From: Sphingomonas koreensis | GTDB taxonomy: Bacteria; Pseudomonadota; Alphaproteobacteria; Sphingomonadales; Sphingomonadaceae | DNA: 64,000 nucleotides | Assembly: GCF_002797435.1 (NCBI RefSeq) | Contig: NZ_PGEN01000001.1 | Span: 2,912,501-2,976,500, forward strand | Reading direction: 5' to 3' | Notes under the pieces: model-generated | What the model saw: only the letters and a program-made list of their open reading frames with translations | Database searches by the model: none | Told to the model about the DNA's origin: nothing | Part shown: positions 23,669 through 32,798 of the stretch, piece after piece | Layout: every line of letters starts with the position of its first letter | How positions within the stretch are numbered: position 1 is the stretch's first letter | Position numbers and translations under genes: made by a program

Positions 23669-25707
23669 GCGGCGAGCGAACCGCCTTCCGACGCGAGCTT
23701 GAGCAATAGCGCTGCCGGCTCGACCCCCATGTGGCGAAGCCCGTCCACCACCCGGGTCAGCCCGATCGCGTCGGCATGGAACATGGGTCCGCCCGTCTGC
23801 GCGGGCCAGCCATAGCCGGTGATCCAGACCAGATCGATGTCGGACCCACGTAGCGCGATCCCTTCCTCCAGGATCTTTGCCCCCTCGTTGATCATCGGCA
23901 GCAACAGCCGGTCGAGGATTTCCCGGTCGGAAAGGGTGACTGATCCGGGAGCCACGCTTGCGAGACCGGCGATCACATCGAGTGCCGTCTGCGAAGGGCT
24001 GGGCGTCTTGTTCTCATAGTCATAATAGCCAGCGCCGCTCTTCTGTCCCTTGCGGCCAGCCGCGACGAGGCGGGATTTGACGCTGTCCGTGTCGCCCTCC
24101 CAGCCGATATCCAGTCCGGCAAGATCCAGCATCGCGAACGGCCCCATCGGAAAGCCGAACCCGGTCAGTATCCTGTCGATGTTCCAGGGCAGCACCCCCG
24201 CCAGCACCATCGCATCGGCATGGACCTGGCGCGCCGCCAGCATCCGGTTGCCGATAAATCCGAAACAGACGCCGGAGACAACCGCCGCCTTGCCCAGCTT
24301 CTTGGCCAGCGCCATCACGCTCGCGAGCACCGCTTCGCTGGTCTTTGCGGCTCGGACCACCTCGAGCAGCCGCATGACGTTGGCCGGCGAGAAGAAATGC
24401 ATCCCGAGCACGCGCTCGGGCCCGGCCGCACCGGCGGCGATGGCGTCGACATCGAGGAACGAGGTATTGGTTGCGAGGATCGTGTCGGGCCGAACGATGG
24501 CGGACAGCGTGCCGAACAAGGCCTGCTTCGCCGCCAGATTCTCGAAGATCGCCTCGACCACCAGATCGGCGTCCGCGAGCGCCGACAGATCGAGCGTCGG
24601 GGTCAACGCCGCGATCTGCGCCTCCGCCTTATCTGCCGCGAGCTTGCCGCGCTCGACCCGCGATTGCAGCGTCGCCGTGATATGCGCCACACCCCGGTCC
24701 AGCGCTGCCTGCTGCGTCTCCACGACCGTCACCGCGAATCCAGCGGCGAGGAACGCCATCGCGATGCCGCTCCCCATCGTACCGGCGCCGACGATGCCGA
24801 CCTTGGTGACGGGGATCAGCGGCAGGTCGGCGCGCAATCCGGGTATCTTCTGCGCGGCCCGCTCGGCCATGAAGACATGGCGGAGCGCGGCCGATTGCGG
24901 ACCGGCCAGCAGTGTCTGGAATTCGGTACGCTCGATCGCGAGACCCTTCTCCCATGGACCCGCGACTGCCGCCTCGACGCAGCGGACGATCGCCTGCGGG
25001 GCGTCGAGACCGTTTAGTTGCTTTGCGTGCGATGTGCGGAACCGCTCGAACAGGTTGGCATCCTTGCGATCTGCAGCCACCTTGGCTTCGCAATCCCGGA
25101 TCCGCTTGGGCGGCTCGCCCGCATCGACCAATTCCTTCGCAAAGGCGATCGCGTCTTCGCGCAACGCGCCTTCGGCCGCCAGCCGGTCGATCAGCCCGAT
25201 GGTCAACGCTTCCTTCGCCCCGACCTGCCGTCCGCTGATCAGCAGGTCCAGCGCGGCCTCCGCGCCGGTGATGCGCGGGAGGCGCTGTGTACCGCCGCCG
25301 CCAGGCAGCAGGCCCAGATTGACTTCAGGCAGACCCATCCGCGCCGAGGGGACCGCGATGCGATAGTGAAAGGTCAGCGCAGTTTCCATGCCGCCACCAA
25401 GCGCCGTGCCATGCAGCGCCGCCACGGTCGGCTTGGGGCTGTTCTCGATACTGTCCTGCAGAGCAAAGAAATCGACCTTGGGCTGAACCTTGCCCAGCGA
25501 TTTGAGGTCAGCGCCGGCAATGAAGGTACGGCCCGCGCAGATCAGCACGATCGCTTTCGCCGCATCATCGCTCAGCGCGGCCATCAGCGCGTCGTAAAGG
25601 CCGTCCATCAGGGCGGGAGACATTGCGTTGACGGGAGGAAAGTCCAGCGTGACGATGGCGACGCCGTCCTCGACGGTGAGCGAGGTGCCCTCATTGATTG
25701 CAGTCAT
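23656..25707 (-). CDS. Bifunctional enoyl-CoA hydratase / 3-hydroxyacyl-CoA dehydrogenase (FadB/FadJ-like)
   Basis: A 683-residue trifunctional-type alpha chain. The N-terminal crotonase domain (about 1-190) keeps both glutamates: Glu108 in GGGMETA and Glu128 in GLPEVNLG. The dehydrogenase domain starts near 300 with the NAD loop GAGTMGSG (307-314), has VLGMHFFSPANVM with the catalytic histidine, and runs into C-terminal dehydrogenase repeats. I chose ATG 25707, which has GGAG six bases upstream. ATG 25722 overlaps the ACAD stop (ATGA) and is an alternative. It is the last gene of the ACAD-ACAD-FadB unit, giving two consecutive beta-oxidation steps. No thiolase is attached. Confidence 0.93.
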   Translation of the reverse strand: MTAINEGTSLTVEDGVAIVTLDFPPVNAMSPALMDGLYDALMAALSDDAAKAIVLICAGRTFIAGADLKSLGKVQPKVDFFALQDSIENSPKPTVAALHGTALGGGMETALTFHYRIAVPSARMGLPEVNLGLLPGGGGTQRLPRITGAEAALDLLISGRQVGAKEALTIGLIDRLAAEGALREDAIAFAKELVDAGEPPKRIRDCEAKVAADRKDANLFERFRTSHAKQLNGLDAPQAIVRCVEAAVAGPWEKGLAIERTEFQTLLAGPQSAALRHVFMAERAAQKIPGLRADLPLIPVTKVGIVGAGTMGSGIAMAFLAAGFAVTVVETQQAALDRGVAHITATLQSRVERGKLAADKAEAQIAALTPTLDLSALADADLVVEAIFENLAAKQALFGTLSAIVRPDTILATNTSFLDVDAIAAGAAGPERVLGMHFFSPANVMRLLEVVRAAKTSEAVLASVMALAKKLGKAAVVSGVCFGFIGNRMLAARQVHADAMVLAGVLPWNIDRILTGFGFPMGPFAMLDLAGLDIGWEGDTDSVKSRLVAAGRKGQKSGAGYYDYENKTPSPSQTALDVIAGLASVAPGSVTLSDREILDRLLLPMINEGAKILEEGIALRGSDIDLVWITGYGWPAQTGGPMFHADAIGLTRVVDGLRHMGVEPAALLLKLASEGGSLAAYAG

Positions 25708-25718
25708 TGCATGCTCCG

Positions 25719-26927
25719 TCATCGGCTGGGCTGGATCTGGTCGAACGGTACCGCCTTGTCGGGGCGATAATCCTGGGGAAGACCAAGCAGCCTTTCGGCG
25801 ATGGTGTTGAGCAGCATTTCGTCCGCGCCGCCCGCGATGCGCAGCGTGGGAACGGTCAGCCAGCTATGCGCCCAGTCGTCCTTGGGAAAGGCATGCGGAT
25901 CGAGTTCTGCGCCCATCGCACCCTTCAGGTCCATCGCGGCTGCCGACAGCCGCTGCCGCAAGCGCATCGACACCAGTTTGTGGATCGATCCTTCGGCCCC
26001 CGGCTCGGCTCCTTCCTGTAGCGCCATGAACGTCTTGGTGCGGATCGCGACCAGCGCGCGTTGCTGGCGGAACGCGTTGGCGATCTCCCGGCGGGTGCGT
26101 CCGTCCTCGATCGCGGGCTTGCCGTCGATCGTCGTTGCCTTGGCCAGCGAAACGAAGGAATCGAGCGCAGGGCCGAACCCGGCCTCGTCCGCGGCCGAAT
26201 AGCGTTCGATCATCAGTGTATCGATCGCAACGCCAAAGCCGCCGCCGACCGGTCCGAGCCGCTGGCTGTCGGGAATGCGAACCTCGTCGAAGAACACCTC
26301 GTTCACATCCTCCTCGCCATTGGCGAGGCGAACGGGGCGAACGGCGATGCCCGGCGTCTTCATGTCGAGCCAGAAATAGGTCAGGCCCTTATGCTTCGCG
26401 ACGGTCGGATCGGTGCGGGTGACGATCACGCCATAATCGGAATATTGCGCCCAGCTCGTCCACAATTTCTGTCCGTTGAGAACCCAGTCGTCGCCGTCGC
26501 GAACGGCGCGCAACCGGATGCCTGCAAGATCCGAACCCGCGGCGGGCTCGGAAAAGAGCTGGCACCAGATTTCCTCGCCCTTCAGCGCGGGATGCGCGAA
26601 ACGCTGGCGCAGGTCTTCGGCGGCATATTTCAGCATGACCGGGATCGGCTGCCCGAGCGAGATGCCGAAATAGCTGGTGCCGAAATTGAACTTGGCCTCT
26701 TCCTCGGCGAAGATTGCCTGCTCAAGTTCGCTCAGGCCAGCCCCCCCATAGGGTTTCGGCCAGGAGATGCCGGCATAGCCTGCATCATATTTTGTGCGCT
26801 GCCAGCGACGGGCAAGGGCAAGGTCGTCGGCTTCGCTCAAGCCGCGGCGCGCTTCGACGCCGAACTCGGCGGCATGACCGGCAAGCCAGGTGCGAACCTG
26901 ACTGCGAAAGGCGTTCAGATCGGACAT
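25719..26927 (-). CDS. Acyl-CoA dehydrogenase (chain 1 of a likely heteromeric pair)
   Basis: A 402-residue ACAD with GYAGISWPKPYGGAG near residue 60, FSEPAAGSDLAG for flavin contact, VLNGQKLWTSWAQYSD, and a C-terminal IAGGADEMLLNTIAERLLG. That last stretch lacks the glutamate seen in the YEGT motif of medium-chain enzymes. The ATG at 26927 overlaps the stop of the upstream ACAD by one base (TAATG). Adjacent unlike ACAD genes of this kind form alpha2beta2 enzymes in actinobacterial sterol and proteobacterial bile-acid side-chain oxidation. That assembly is inferred here. Confidence 0.92.
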   Translation of the reverse strand: MSDLNAFRSQVRTWLAGHAAEFGVEARRGLSEADDLALARRWQRTKYDAGYAGISWPKPYGGAGLSELEQAIFAEEEAKFNFGTSYFGISLGQPIPVMLKYAAEDLRQRFAHPALKGEEIWCQLFSEPAAGSDLAGIRLRAVRDGDDWVLNGQKLWTSWAQYSDYGVIVTRTDPTVAKHKGLTYFWLDMKTPGIAVRPVRLANGEEDVNEVFFDEVRIPDSQRLGPVGGGFGVAIDTLMIERYSAADEAGFGPALDSFVSLAKATTIDGKPAIEDGRTRREIANAFRQQRALVAIRTKTFMALQEGAEPGAEGSIHKLVSMRLRQRLSAAAMDLKGAMGAELDPHAFPKDDWAHSWLTVPTLRIAGGADEMLLNTIAERLLGLPQDYRPDKAVPFDQIQPSR

Positions 26928-28018
26928 TATGCGGCCTCCAGATAGCTGGCGATGCGGTCTTCCCAATAGGTTACGCCGCCCGCCTCCAGCGCGAGGCTGC
27001 GCGCACGGCGATAGTGGAGATGGGGCTCGGCCTCCCAGGTCACGCCGATCCCGCCATGGACCTGGGTCGTCGCTGCGGCGGCATAGTCATAGCCATGGAT
27101 CGCGTTCAGCCGGGCTGCCGCAACATAGGCTTCTGCATCATCATCGCCATTTTCGAGCCGCACCGCCGCATCGAGTACCGACGCGCGCGCCAGTTCGTTC
27201 GCGACATAGATTTCCGAGATCGCGTGCTTCACCGCCTGGAACTTGCCGATCGCCTGGCCGAATGCCTGACGCTGATTGGCATAGTCCGCCGCCAGTTTCA
27301 GGCACGCTTCGATGCCGCCGACCGCCTCCGATGCCAGGTGCAGCGCGAACCGCGCGAGGCATTGCCGGGCGACCAGCGCTGCATCGTTCAACCCCAGCAC
27401 CGTTGCGGCCGCGCCGTCGAACGACAAGGTGGCGAGGCAGCGGCTGTTGTCGATGCTGGGGATCGCAGCGCGGGTCACGCCCACGCTGTTGAGGTCGATC
27501 AGCGCAATTGCCGGGACGCCGCCCGCGTCGCGGCACAGGATCAGTGCGACATCGGCGACGGCGCCGCCCAGAACCGCGGCCTTCTCACCGGCAACGCGGC
27601 CATCGGGCCCGATTGTCACGTCAGGGGCCAGGGGGAGCGGCTCGTTTCCTTCGTTGAAGGCAAGGGCCACGATCTTCTGGCCGCTGGCAAGCGCGCCGAG
27701 CAATTCGGGCTGGTCGCCGAGCTTGAGCGCGTGCGCGGCGGCGAAGCCGGTCGCCAGAAACGGCGCGCCTGCCAGCACCCGCCCCGTTTCTTCGGCCACG
27801 ATCATGGTCTCGACCAGCGAGAGCCCCAAACCGCCATCGGCCTCGGCGACATTCATGGCGGTCCAGCCCATGTCGCGCGCCGTTTGCCAATAGCCTTCAT
27901 CATATTGGCCGCTGGTCTCGAGCAGCGCGCGCAACGTCGCCGGATCGGCCTTGCCGGACAGCGTGCGGCGTACTTCTTCGCGGATCTGGTTCTGCTCGTC
28001 GGAATAGAGATAGGGCAT
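26927..28018 (-). CDS. Acyl-CoA dehydrogenase (chain 2 of a likely heteromeric pair)
   Basis: A 363-residue, more divergent ACAD: GWTAMNVAEADGGLG in the N-terminal helical domain, a weak middle domain without a clear flavin FSEP motif, and a C-terminal QAFGQAIGKFQAVKHAISE followed by TTQVHGGIGVTWE. Such partner chains usually lack full flavin contacts and complete the site with the neighbouring chain. It is the first gene of the unit and its stop overlaps the next ATG by one base. Start ATG 28018. It is divergent from the DECR1-like SDR. Confidence 0.9.
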   Translation of the reverse strand: MPYLYSDEQNQIREEVRRTLSGKADPATLRALLETSGQYDEGYWQTARDMGWTAMNVAEADGGLGLSLVETMIVAEETGRVLAGAPFLATGFAAAHALKLGDQPELLGALASGQKIVALAFNEGNEPLPLAPDVTIGPDGRVAGEKAAVLGGAVADVALILCRDAGGVPAIALIDLNSVGVTRAAIPSIDNSRCLATLSFDGAAATVLGLNDAALVARQCLARFALHLASEAVGGIEACLKLAADYANQRQAFGQAIGKFQAVKHAISEIYVANELARASVLDAAVRLENGDDDAEAYVAAARLNAIHGYDYAAAATTQVHGGIGVTWEAEPHLHYRRARSLALEAGGVTYWEDRIASYLEAA

Positions 28019-28079
28019 GGTCGTTCATCCACTCCTTTGCATCTGTCCCTGATCCATTGGGGGGCGGCGCGTAAAGGGC

Positions 28080-28097
28080 TGGCGCGCCCTCGCGCCA
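28080..28097. promoter_or_regulatory. Inverted repeat in divergent ACAD/SDR promoter
   Basis: TGGCGCG and CGCGCCA surround CCCT, 62 bases upstream of the ACAD start in the 156-base gap to the SDR at 28175. In DNA this GC-rich the arms could be chance; the position in a divergent promoter is its main support. Confidence 0.3.
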
Positions 28098-28174
28098 AGT
28101 ATCCGATATGTGCTGCGCAACGCGTTGACCTTTGGACGTCCGGCGCGCCAAGCCCGTGGGGAAGGAGAAGGGCG

Positions 28175-29026
28175 ATGTTTGCAGAGGGGTTGTTGCGGAA
28201 TTCCCGCATCCTCGTCACCGGCGGGGGCAGCGGCCTGGGCAAGGAGATCGCGCGGTCCTGCGTCGCGCTCGGCGCAACCGTCTATCTGTGCGGCCGCCGT
28301 TCCTCGGTGCTGGAGGAAGCCGCCGCGGAGCTGGGGACGGGCGCGATCCCGATCGTGTGCGACATCAAGTCGTCCGAGGCGATCGAGGCGATGCTCGATA
28401 CGATCTGGGCCAGCGGTCCGCTTACCGGACTCGTCAACAACGCCGCCGGAAATTTCCTTGCCCGGACCGAGGACCTGTCGATGCGCGGGTTCGATGCCAT
28501 CGCCGACATCGTGTTCAAGGGCACGTTCCAGATGACGCAAGCGTGCGGCAAGCGATGGCTGGCCGGCGGAACCAAGGGATCGGTCGTGTCGATCCTGGCG
28601 ACCTGGGTGTGGAACGGATCGCCCTTCGCGGTGCCCTCGGCCATGTCGAAGGCCGGGGTTCATGTCATGACGCAAAGCCTGGCGGTGGAATGGGGCGGGC
28701 GCGGCATCCGGCTCAATGCGATCTGCCCCGGCCCGTTCGAAACCGAAGGAGCCAGCGCGCGCCTCAATCCCACAGGCGACAGCCGCTTCGGCTGGAACCC
28801 GATGGGGCGCCACGGCACGCCGCAGGAACTGGGCAATCTGGCCATATTCCTGCTCGCGCCGGGCGCCGAGTTCATCAATGGGCAGACCATCGCGATCGAC
28901 GGGGCCGCCTGGCAAGGCACGGGACAGAATTTCTCGGCATTGACCGAATGGAGCGACGCGCAATGGGCGGACGCCAAGGCCGCTGCCCGCGGGATCGATG
29001 CGCGCGACAAGGCCGCGCGCGGCTGA
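28175..29026 (+). CDS. 2,4-dienoyl-CoA reductase of the SDR type (DECR1-like)
   Basis: A 283-residue SDR-fold reductase. The loop VTGGGSGLG lies at 14-22, and NNAAGNFLARTEDLS, DIVFKGTF and VPSAMSKAGV follow. The usual YxxxK is replaced by SAMSK, as in mitochondrial DECR enzymes. Further matches to that group are LAVEWGGRGIRLNAI, PGPFETEGASARLNPTG and the NGQTIAIDGAAW end. It would reduce a 2,4-dienoyl-CoA to a 3-enoyl-CoA with NADPH. GAAGGAGAAGG precedes ATG 28175; the frame is open far upstream but that part is antisense to the ACADs. It ends four bases before the convergent MFS gene. Confidence 0.9.
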   Translation: MFAEGLLRNSRILVTGGGSGLGKEIARSCVALGATVYLCGRRSSVLEEAAAELGTGAIPIVCDIKSSEAIEAMLDTIWASGPLTGLVNNAAGNFLARTEDLSMRGFDAIADIVFKGTFQMTQACGKRWLAGGTKGSVVSILATWVWNGSPFAVPSAMSKAGVHVMTQSLAVEWGGRGIRLNAICPGPFETEGASARLNPTGDSRFGWNPMGRHGTPQELGNLAIFLLAPGAEFINGQTIAIDGAAWQGTGQNFSALTEWSDAQWADAKAAARGIDARDKAARG

Positions 29027-29030
29027 TCAC

Positions 29031-30281
29031 TCAGGCTGCCGGGCCATGCTCCGGATATCGGCCCAAGGTGCCAAGCAGCACCGCGGAGAGACCGGCTAGC
29101 GGAATGACGATCCACAGGAACAAGTCATAAGCGCCGGTGGCGTCGCGAATCGTTCCCGCGATCCACGGTCCCAGCCCGACGCCTGCGAGCAACGCGGACG
29201 TGATCCAGCCGAACAGGCTGCCGAAGCTGCGCATCCCGAAATAGCGCGTGGCGAGATAGATCACCGAATCATATTCGCCACCGATACACAGGCCGAGGAA
29301 CGCGATCGCGACGATCGCCATCGGAACCGAGCCAGGAAAGGCGAGCAGCAGCGCTGCGGCGATGATCGGCAACGCAACGCTGATGGCGCCGACCGGCGGC
29401 CCGGGCAGCCGGTCCAGCATGAACCCCACCCCCAGCCGTCCGATGATCGAGAAGATGCCGGCGATCCCGGCGGCATAGGTCGCGTTCGCGCGGCTCAGCC
29501 CCATTTCCGACAGCAACGGCACGAGATGAAAGACAAAGCCGACGATCACGCCGGTAATGATGATCGCCGTAAGCAGGAGCTGCCAGAATTGCCGCGTGCG
29601 GACGCCTTCGCGCAGCGTGTACCCGGTGACGGCATCGGAAATCTTCTTGCCGCTGCCATCCCGTTCGAAGCGCGCGTCGTGGAAGAAGAACCAGAGCACG
29701 GGGACGACGACCAAGGCAAACCCGGTGCCTAGCGCAAGATATGCGCCGCGCCAGCCCATGCCGTCGATCAGCAACCGGGTAATCGTCGGCAGGCACGCCT
29801 GCGCGAGACCGGTGCCCGACAGCATGACCGCCAGCGCCAGCCCGCGCCCGGCCGAGAAATGCGACGAGACTGCGGTCGACCATATCGTCGGCTTCAGGAA
29901 GAGCGTGGCGACGCCGAACACGGCCCACAGCGCCCACCAGCTGTAGATCGAGGGACCCGCAAGCGACAGCGAGGCGGTGGTGGCACAGACCATGATCGTG
30001 CCGGGGATCGCCATCCGCCGCGCACCCCATCGGTCGATGAAGATCCCGAACAGGGGCGACAACACGACGCCAAGCAGCGCGGGCGCCATCAGCGCCGCCG
30101 ATATGTCCGCGCGCGACCAGCCGAACTCCGCTTCGAGCGGGGCCACGAACACGCCGGTCGCATAGATCTGAACACTGCCCAGCGCGACACCGCAACAGGC
30201 TGCGACGACCAGCGCCCAGCCGGTTCGCCATTCAGCAAGCGTTTGACCGCGCGAGGGTTCAGGCGCTGACGGGTGATGCAT
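29031..30281 (-). CDS. MFS transporter (monocarboxylate-type)
   Basis: A 416-residue inner-membrane carrier with about 12 hydrophobic spans. The first is near WALVVAACCGVALGSVQIY, and the loop IFIDRWGARRM is the MFS signature between helices 2 and 3. FGWSRADISAA and the LGVGFMLDRLPG repeat match the oxalate/monocarboxylate-type branch. The start ATG 30281 has GGAG upstream and overlaps the end of the GPH-type carrier by 23 bases. It is the last gene of the aldo/keto reductase unit. Substrate unknown; uptake of a carboxylate is plausible. Confidence 0.9.
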   Translation of the reverse strand: MHHPSAPEPSRGQTLAEWRTGWALVVAACCGVALGSVQIYATGVFVAPLEAEFGWSRADISAALMAPALLGVVLSPLFGIFIDRWGARRMAIPGTIMVCATTASLSLAGPSIYSWWALWAVFGVATLFLKPTIWSTAVSSHFSAGRGLALAVMLSGTGLAQACLPTITRLLIDGMGWRGAYLALGTGFALVVVPVLWFFFHDARFERDGSGKKISDAVTGYTLREGVRTRQFWQLLLTAIIITGVIVGFVFHLVPLLSEMGLSRANATYAAGIAGIFSIIGRLGVGFMLDRLPGPPVGAISVALPIIAAALLLAFPGSVPMAIVAIAFLGLCIGGEYDSVIYLATRYFGMRSFGSLFGWITSALLAGVGLGPWIAGTIRDATGAYDLFLWIVIPLAGLSAVLLGTLGRYPEHGPAA

Positions 30282-31614
30282 CGATACGCTCCAGTTCGAG
30301 CCGGATTTCGGCATGACGGGCCGCGGTTAGCGGATAACGGAAGGCGACCCAGGCAGCCGCGAAGCACAAGAGGATCGGCAGGCCGATATAGAGGATCTGC
30401 AGGCCCGTCATTGCCGACGCGGCGTTGGCGGCGCCGGGCGCGGGGTCGAATGCGAACAGCGACAGCGCCCAGAACATCAGGCCGACGGACACGGCCTGGC
30501 CGATCTTCCAGACCCCGATCAGCAGCGCGTAGAGCAACCCGGTCCGTTCCTGACGCGTACGAAGCCGCTCCTCGTCGCTGACATCGGCGATCATCGCGCG
30601 GGGCAGCAACGACGAGCCGCCATAGGCGATGCCGACGACGCCCTGAGCCAGCAGCAGCAGGACAAGCTGTCCGGCCGGCACCGCCCAGATCGCCGCCTGA
30701 CCGGCCGCATAGACCAGCGCGGCGACGGCCAGCGCACTATGCTTGCCGATCGCAATGGCCAGCCGCGACCAGAGCGGCGTCAAGGCCATGCCGGCGATGG
30801 CATGAACGATGAACAACAGGCCCAGATCGGCCGCGTCCAGCCCCTTGGTCCGCGTGAAGTAGAACAGCGCCAGCGTCGATGTCGCGCCGCCGGTAATGCC
30901 GAGCAATGCCTCGCAGGCAAGCAGGCGCTGAACGGTGCGGTTGCGCATCATCTCGAAATAGTCGCGCATTCCGCCACCCTGGCGTTCGGCCACTACGGGA
31001 CGTTCGCGGACCAGCGCCAGCGTGATGGTGACCATGACGGGCGCAAGAATGATCACCAGCCAGGCCATCGCCGCCATGCTTGCCGCCTGCCCGGTGATGC
31101 CGGCCATGCCGACAAGCTTGGGCATGAGCATCGCACCGATCATGCCGATCGAGAAGGCGATCTGCCACCAGCCATAGATGCGGGAGCGTTCATGATAGTC
31201 TGGCGAGACATTGGCGGCGAGGGCGAGCTGCGCCAGCGTCATGATCGACCACCCGGCATAGGCCATCAGCAACCAGCCGGTGAGGTAGAGCGGACCCACA
31301 CCCGGTCGCGCCATGAACAACATGCCCATTGAGAGCATGATGATGGGCGCGGCGATGGCCAGCCACGGGCGATAGCGCCCGAACCGGGTCTTCACCCGGT
31401 CCATCACCCCGCCGATAAACGGATCGAACCCGATATCGAGCAGGCGGACGACCATGAACACCGTGCCGACCATCGCGAGGTCCAGCCCGAGCGTCCCGGA
31501 ATAATAAGCAGGGAGATAGACGACCAAAGGAAGGCTGAGCGCTGCCAGCGGAATGCTGGGTCCGGCAAGCGCGAGCATCACATGGCGGGGCAAATGTTTG
31601 GGCGTTTCAGTCAT
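30259..31614 (-). CDS. GPH/MFS_2-type cation symporter
   Basis: A 451-residue polytopic carrier of the glycoside-pentoside-hexuronide group. The GTVFMVVRLLDIGFDPFIGG helix with its DPFIGG end and the loop MDRVKTRFGRYRPWL are diagnostic. About 12 membrane spans are visible. The ATG at 31614 overlaps the aldo/keto reductase stop by four bases (ATGA) and the gene overlaps the next MFS gene by 23 bases, so the three are one unit. Family members outside sugar transport are common in sphingomonads; the solute here is not known. Confidence 0.9.
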   Translation of the reverse strand: MTETPKHLPRHVMLALAGPSIPLAALSLPLVVYLPAYYSGTLGLDLAMVGTVFMVVRLLDIGFDPFIGGVMDRVKTRFGRYRPWLAIAAPIIMLSMGMLFMARPGVGPLYLTGWLLMAYAGWSIMTLAQLALAANVSPDYHERSRIYGWWQIAFSIGMIGAMLMPKLVGMAGITGQAASMAAMAWLVIILAPVMVTITLALVRERPVVAERQGGGMRDYFEMMRNRTVQRLLACEALLGITGGATSTLALFYFTRTKGLDAADLGLLFIVHAIAGMALTPLWSRLAIAIGKHSALAVAALVYAAGQAAIWAVPAGQLVLLLLAQGVVGIAYGGSSLLPRAMIADVSDEERLRTRQERTGLLYALLIGVWKIGQAVSVGLMFWALSLFAFDPAPGAANAASAMTGLQILYIGLPILLCFAAAWVAFRYPLTAARHAEIRLELERIDASPVSA

Positions 31615-32630
31615 AGGATCGCCTGCGCGCGCGCATCGGACTCGAACCGCGCGATGAAGTTTTGGGGGTAGGGGATTGCCGGTGCCGAGACCGTATCGAG
31701 CGCGGTGCGCTCGGCGGCGGTCAGCTCCAGATCGGCGGCGGCGAGGTTGGCGTCGAACTGTGCTTCAGAACTGAACCCGATGATGGCGGTTGCGACGGCG
31801 GGCCGCTCCAGCACCCAGGCAAGCGCAACCGCAGCAACCGGAACCCCACGCGCATCGGCGATCTGCTTCAGCGCATCGACGATGCGGTGACCCTGCTCCC
31901 GGTCGAAGGGCAGCAGGTCCATCGAAGCCAGCCGGCCATTCTGTCCCCCGGGATCATCGCGCGTGTATTTGCCGGAGAGGAATCCGCTCGATAGCGGACT
32001 CCACACCATCGTCCCGATCCCCGCGTCCAGCGCGAGCGGCACATATTCCTGCTCGATGTCGCGGGCGACGAGTGAATAATACATCTGCCCGGTCACGAAC
32101 CGGGCCAGCCCGTTCGCCTGCTGCATCGCGATCGCCTTGGCGGCGAGCCAGGCCGGCCAGTTGGAGAAGCCGATATAGCGCGCCTTGCCCGCGCGAACCA
32201 CGGCATCGAGCGCGGTGAGCGTCTCGTGCAGCGGGGTCAGCGGATCGGGGCGGTGGCAGATAAAGACGTCGATCCAGTCGGTCCCGATGCGCGACAGACT
32301 GGCATCGATCGATCCATGGATATGCCGGGCGGAGAGGCCGGCATTCTGCAGGCCCTGATCCATCCTCATGCCGACCTTGGTCGCGATCACCGCTTCGCCG
32401 CGCCGCTTGCCGAGCGCCCGCCCGAACAGCGTCTCTGACTCGCCTCGATGATAGACGTCGGCGGTGTCGAAGAAATTGAGTCCGGAGTCGAGTGCGCGAT
32501 TGACGAGCGTTGTGCACGCGCGCTCGTCGATCGCGGCCAAAGGCCCCTTCCACGCGGCGCCGAGGGTCATCGTCCCGAAGGCGAGCTTTGAAACCAGCAG
32601 CCCGCTGTCGCCGAGCCTTGAATAACGCAT
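31611..32630 (-). CDS. Aldo/keto reductase
   Basis: A 339-residue NADPH-dependent (beta/alpha)8 oxidoreductase. The catalytic tetrad is Asp55 and Tyr60 (FFDTADVY), Lys85 (IATKVG) and His126 (VFICHRPD). LGDSGLLVSKLAFGTMTLG at the N-terminus and MVWSPLSSGFLSGKY later are typical of the Tas/YghZ-type branch. ATG 32630 has GGGAGAAGCGG upstream, part of which lies in a 16-bp palindrome. It heads a unit with two carriers. Role: carbonyl reduction or alcohol oxidation of a transported compound, unspecified. Confidence 0.92.
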   Translation of the reverse strand: MRYSRLGDSGLLVSKLAFGTMTLGAAWKGPLAAIDERACTTLVNRALDSGLNFFDTADVYHRGESETLFGRALGKRRGEAVIATKVGMRMDQGLQNAGLSARHIHGSIDASLSRIGTDWIDVFICHRPDPLTPLHETLTALDAVVRAGKARYIGFSNWPAWLAAKAIAMQQANGLARFVTGQMYYSLVARDIEQEYVPLALDAGIGTMVWSPLSSGFLSGKYTRDDPGGQNGRLASMDLLPFDREQGHRIVDALKQIADARGVPVAAVALAWVLERPAVATAIIGFSSEAQFDANLAAADLELTAAERTALDTVSAPAIPYPQNFIARFESDARAQAIL

Positions 32631-32635
32631 CCGCT

Positions 32636-32651
32636 TCTCCCGATCGGGAGA
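32636..32651. promoter_or_regulatory. 16-bp perfect palindrome overlapping the aldo/keto reductase RBS
   Basis: TCTCCCGATCGGGAGA is perfectly self-complementary and starts six bases from the aldo/keto reductase ATG. On the minus strand it contains the GGGAGA of the ribosome-binding site. It could be an operator or an mRNA hairpin that hides that site. Confidence 0.5.
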
Positions 32652-32798
32652 GTGGGCGCGCATGCCGGCAAAGCCAAGCCGAGGCACCATGCGAACAGAT
32701 AGGCGATGAATCGCGGCCGCCGGTGGCGGGGGAAGTGCTTTTGGTCCTAGCTGCGGCCGAGACGAGACGTCCGAGAAGCGCGCGGGAGAGAGAAAGCG

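Noticed and set aside
26714..28174. Upstream extension of the DECR1-like SDR frame by almost 490 codons
   Set aside because: The extension is antisense to the two ACADs and unlike any protein. The SDR has its own GAAGGAGAAGG and ATG at 28175.
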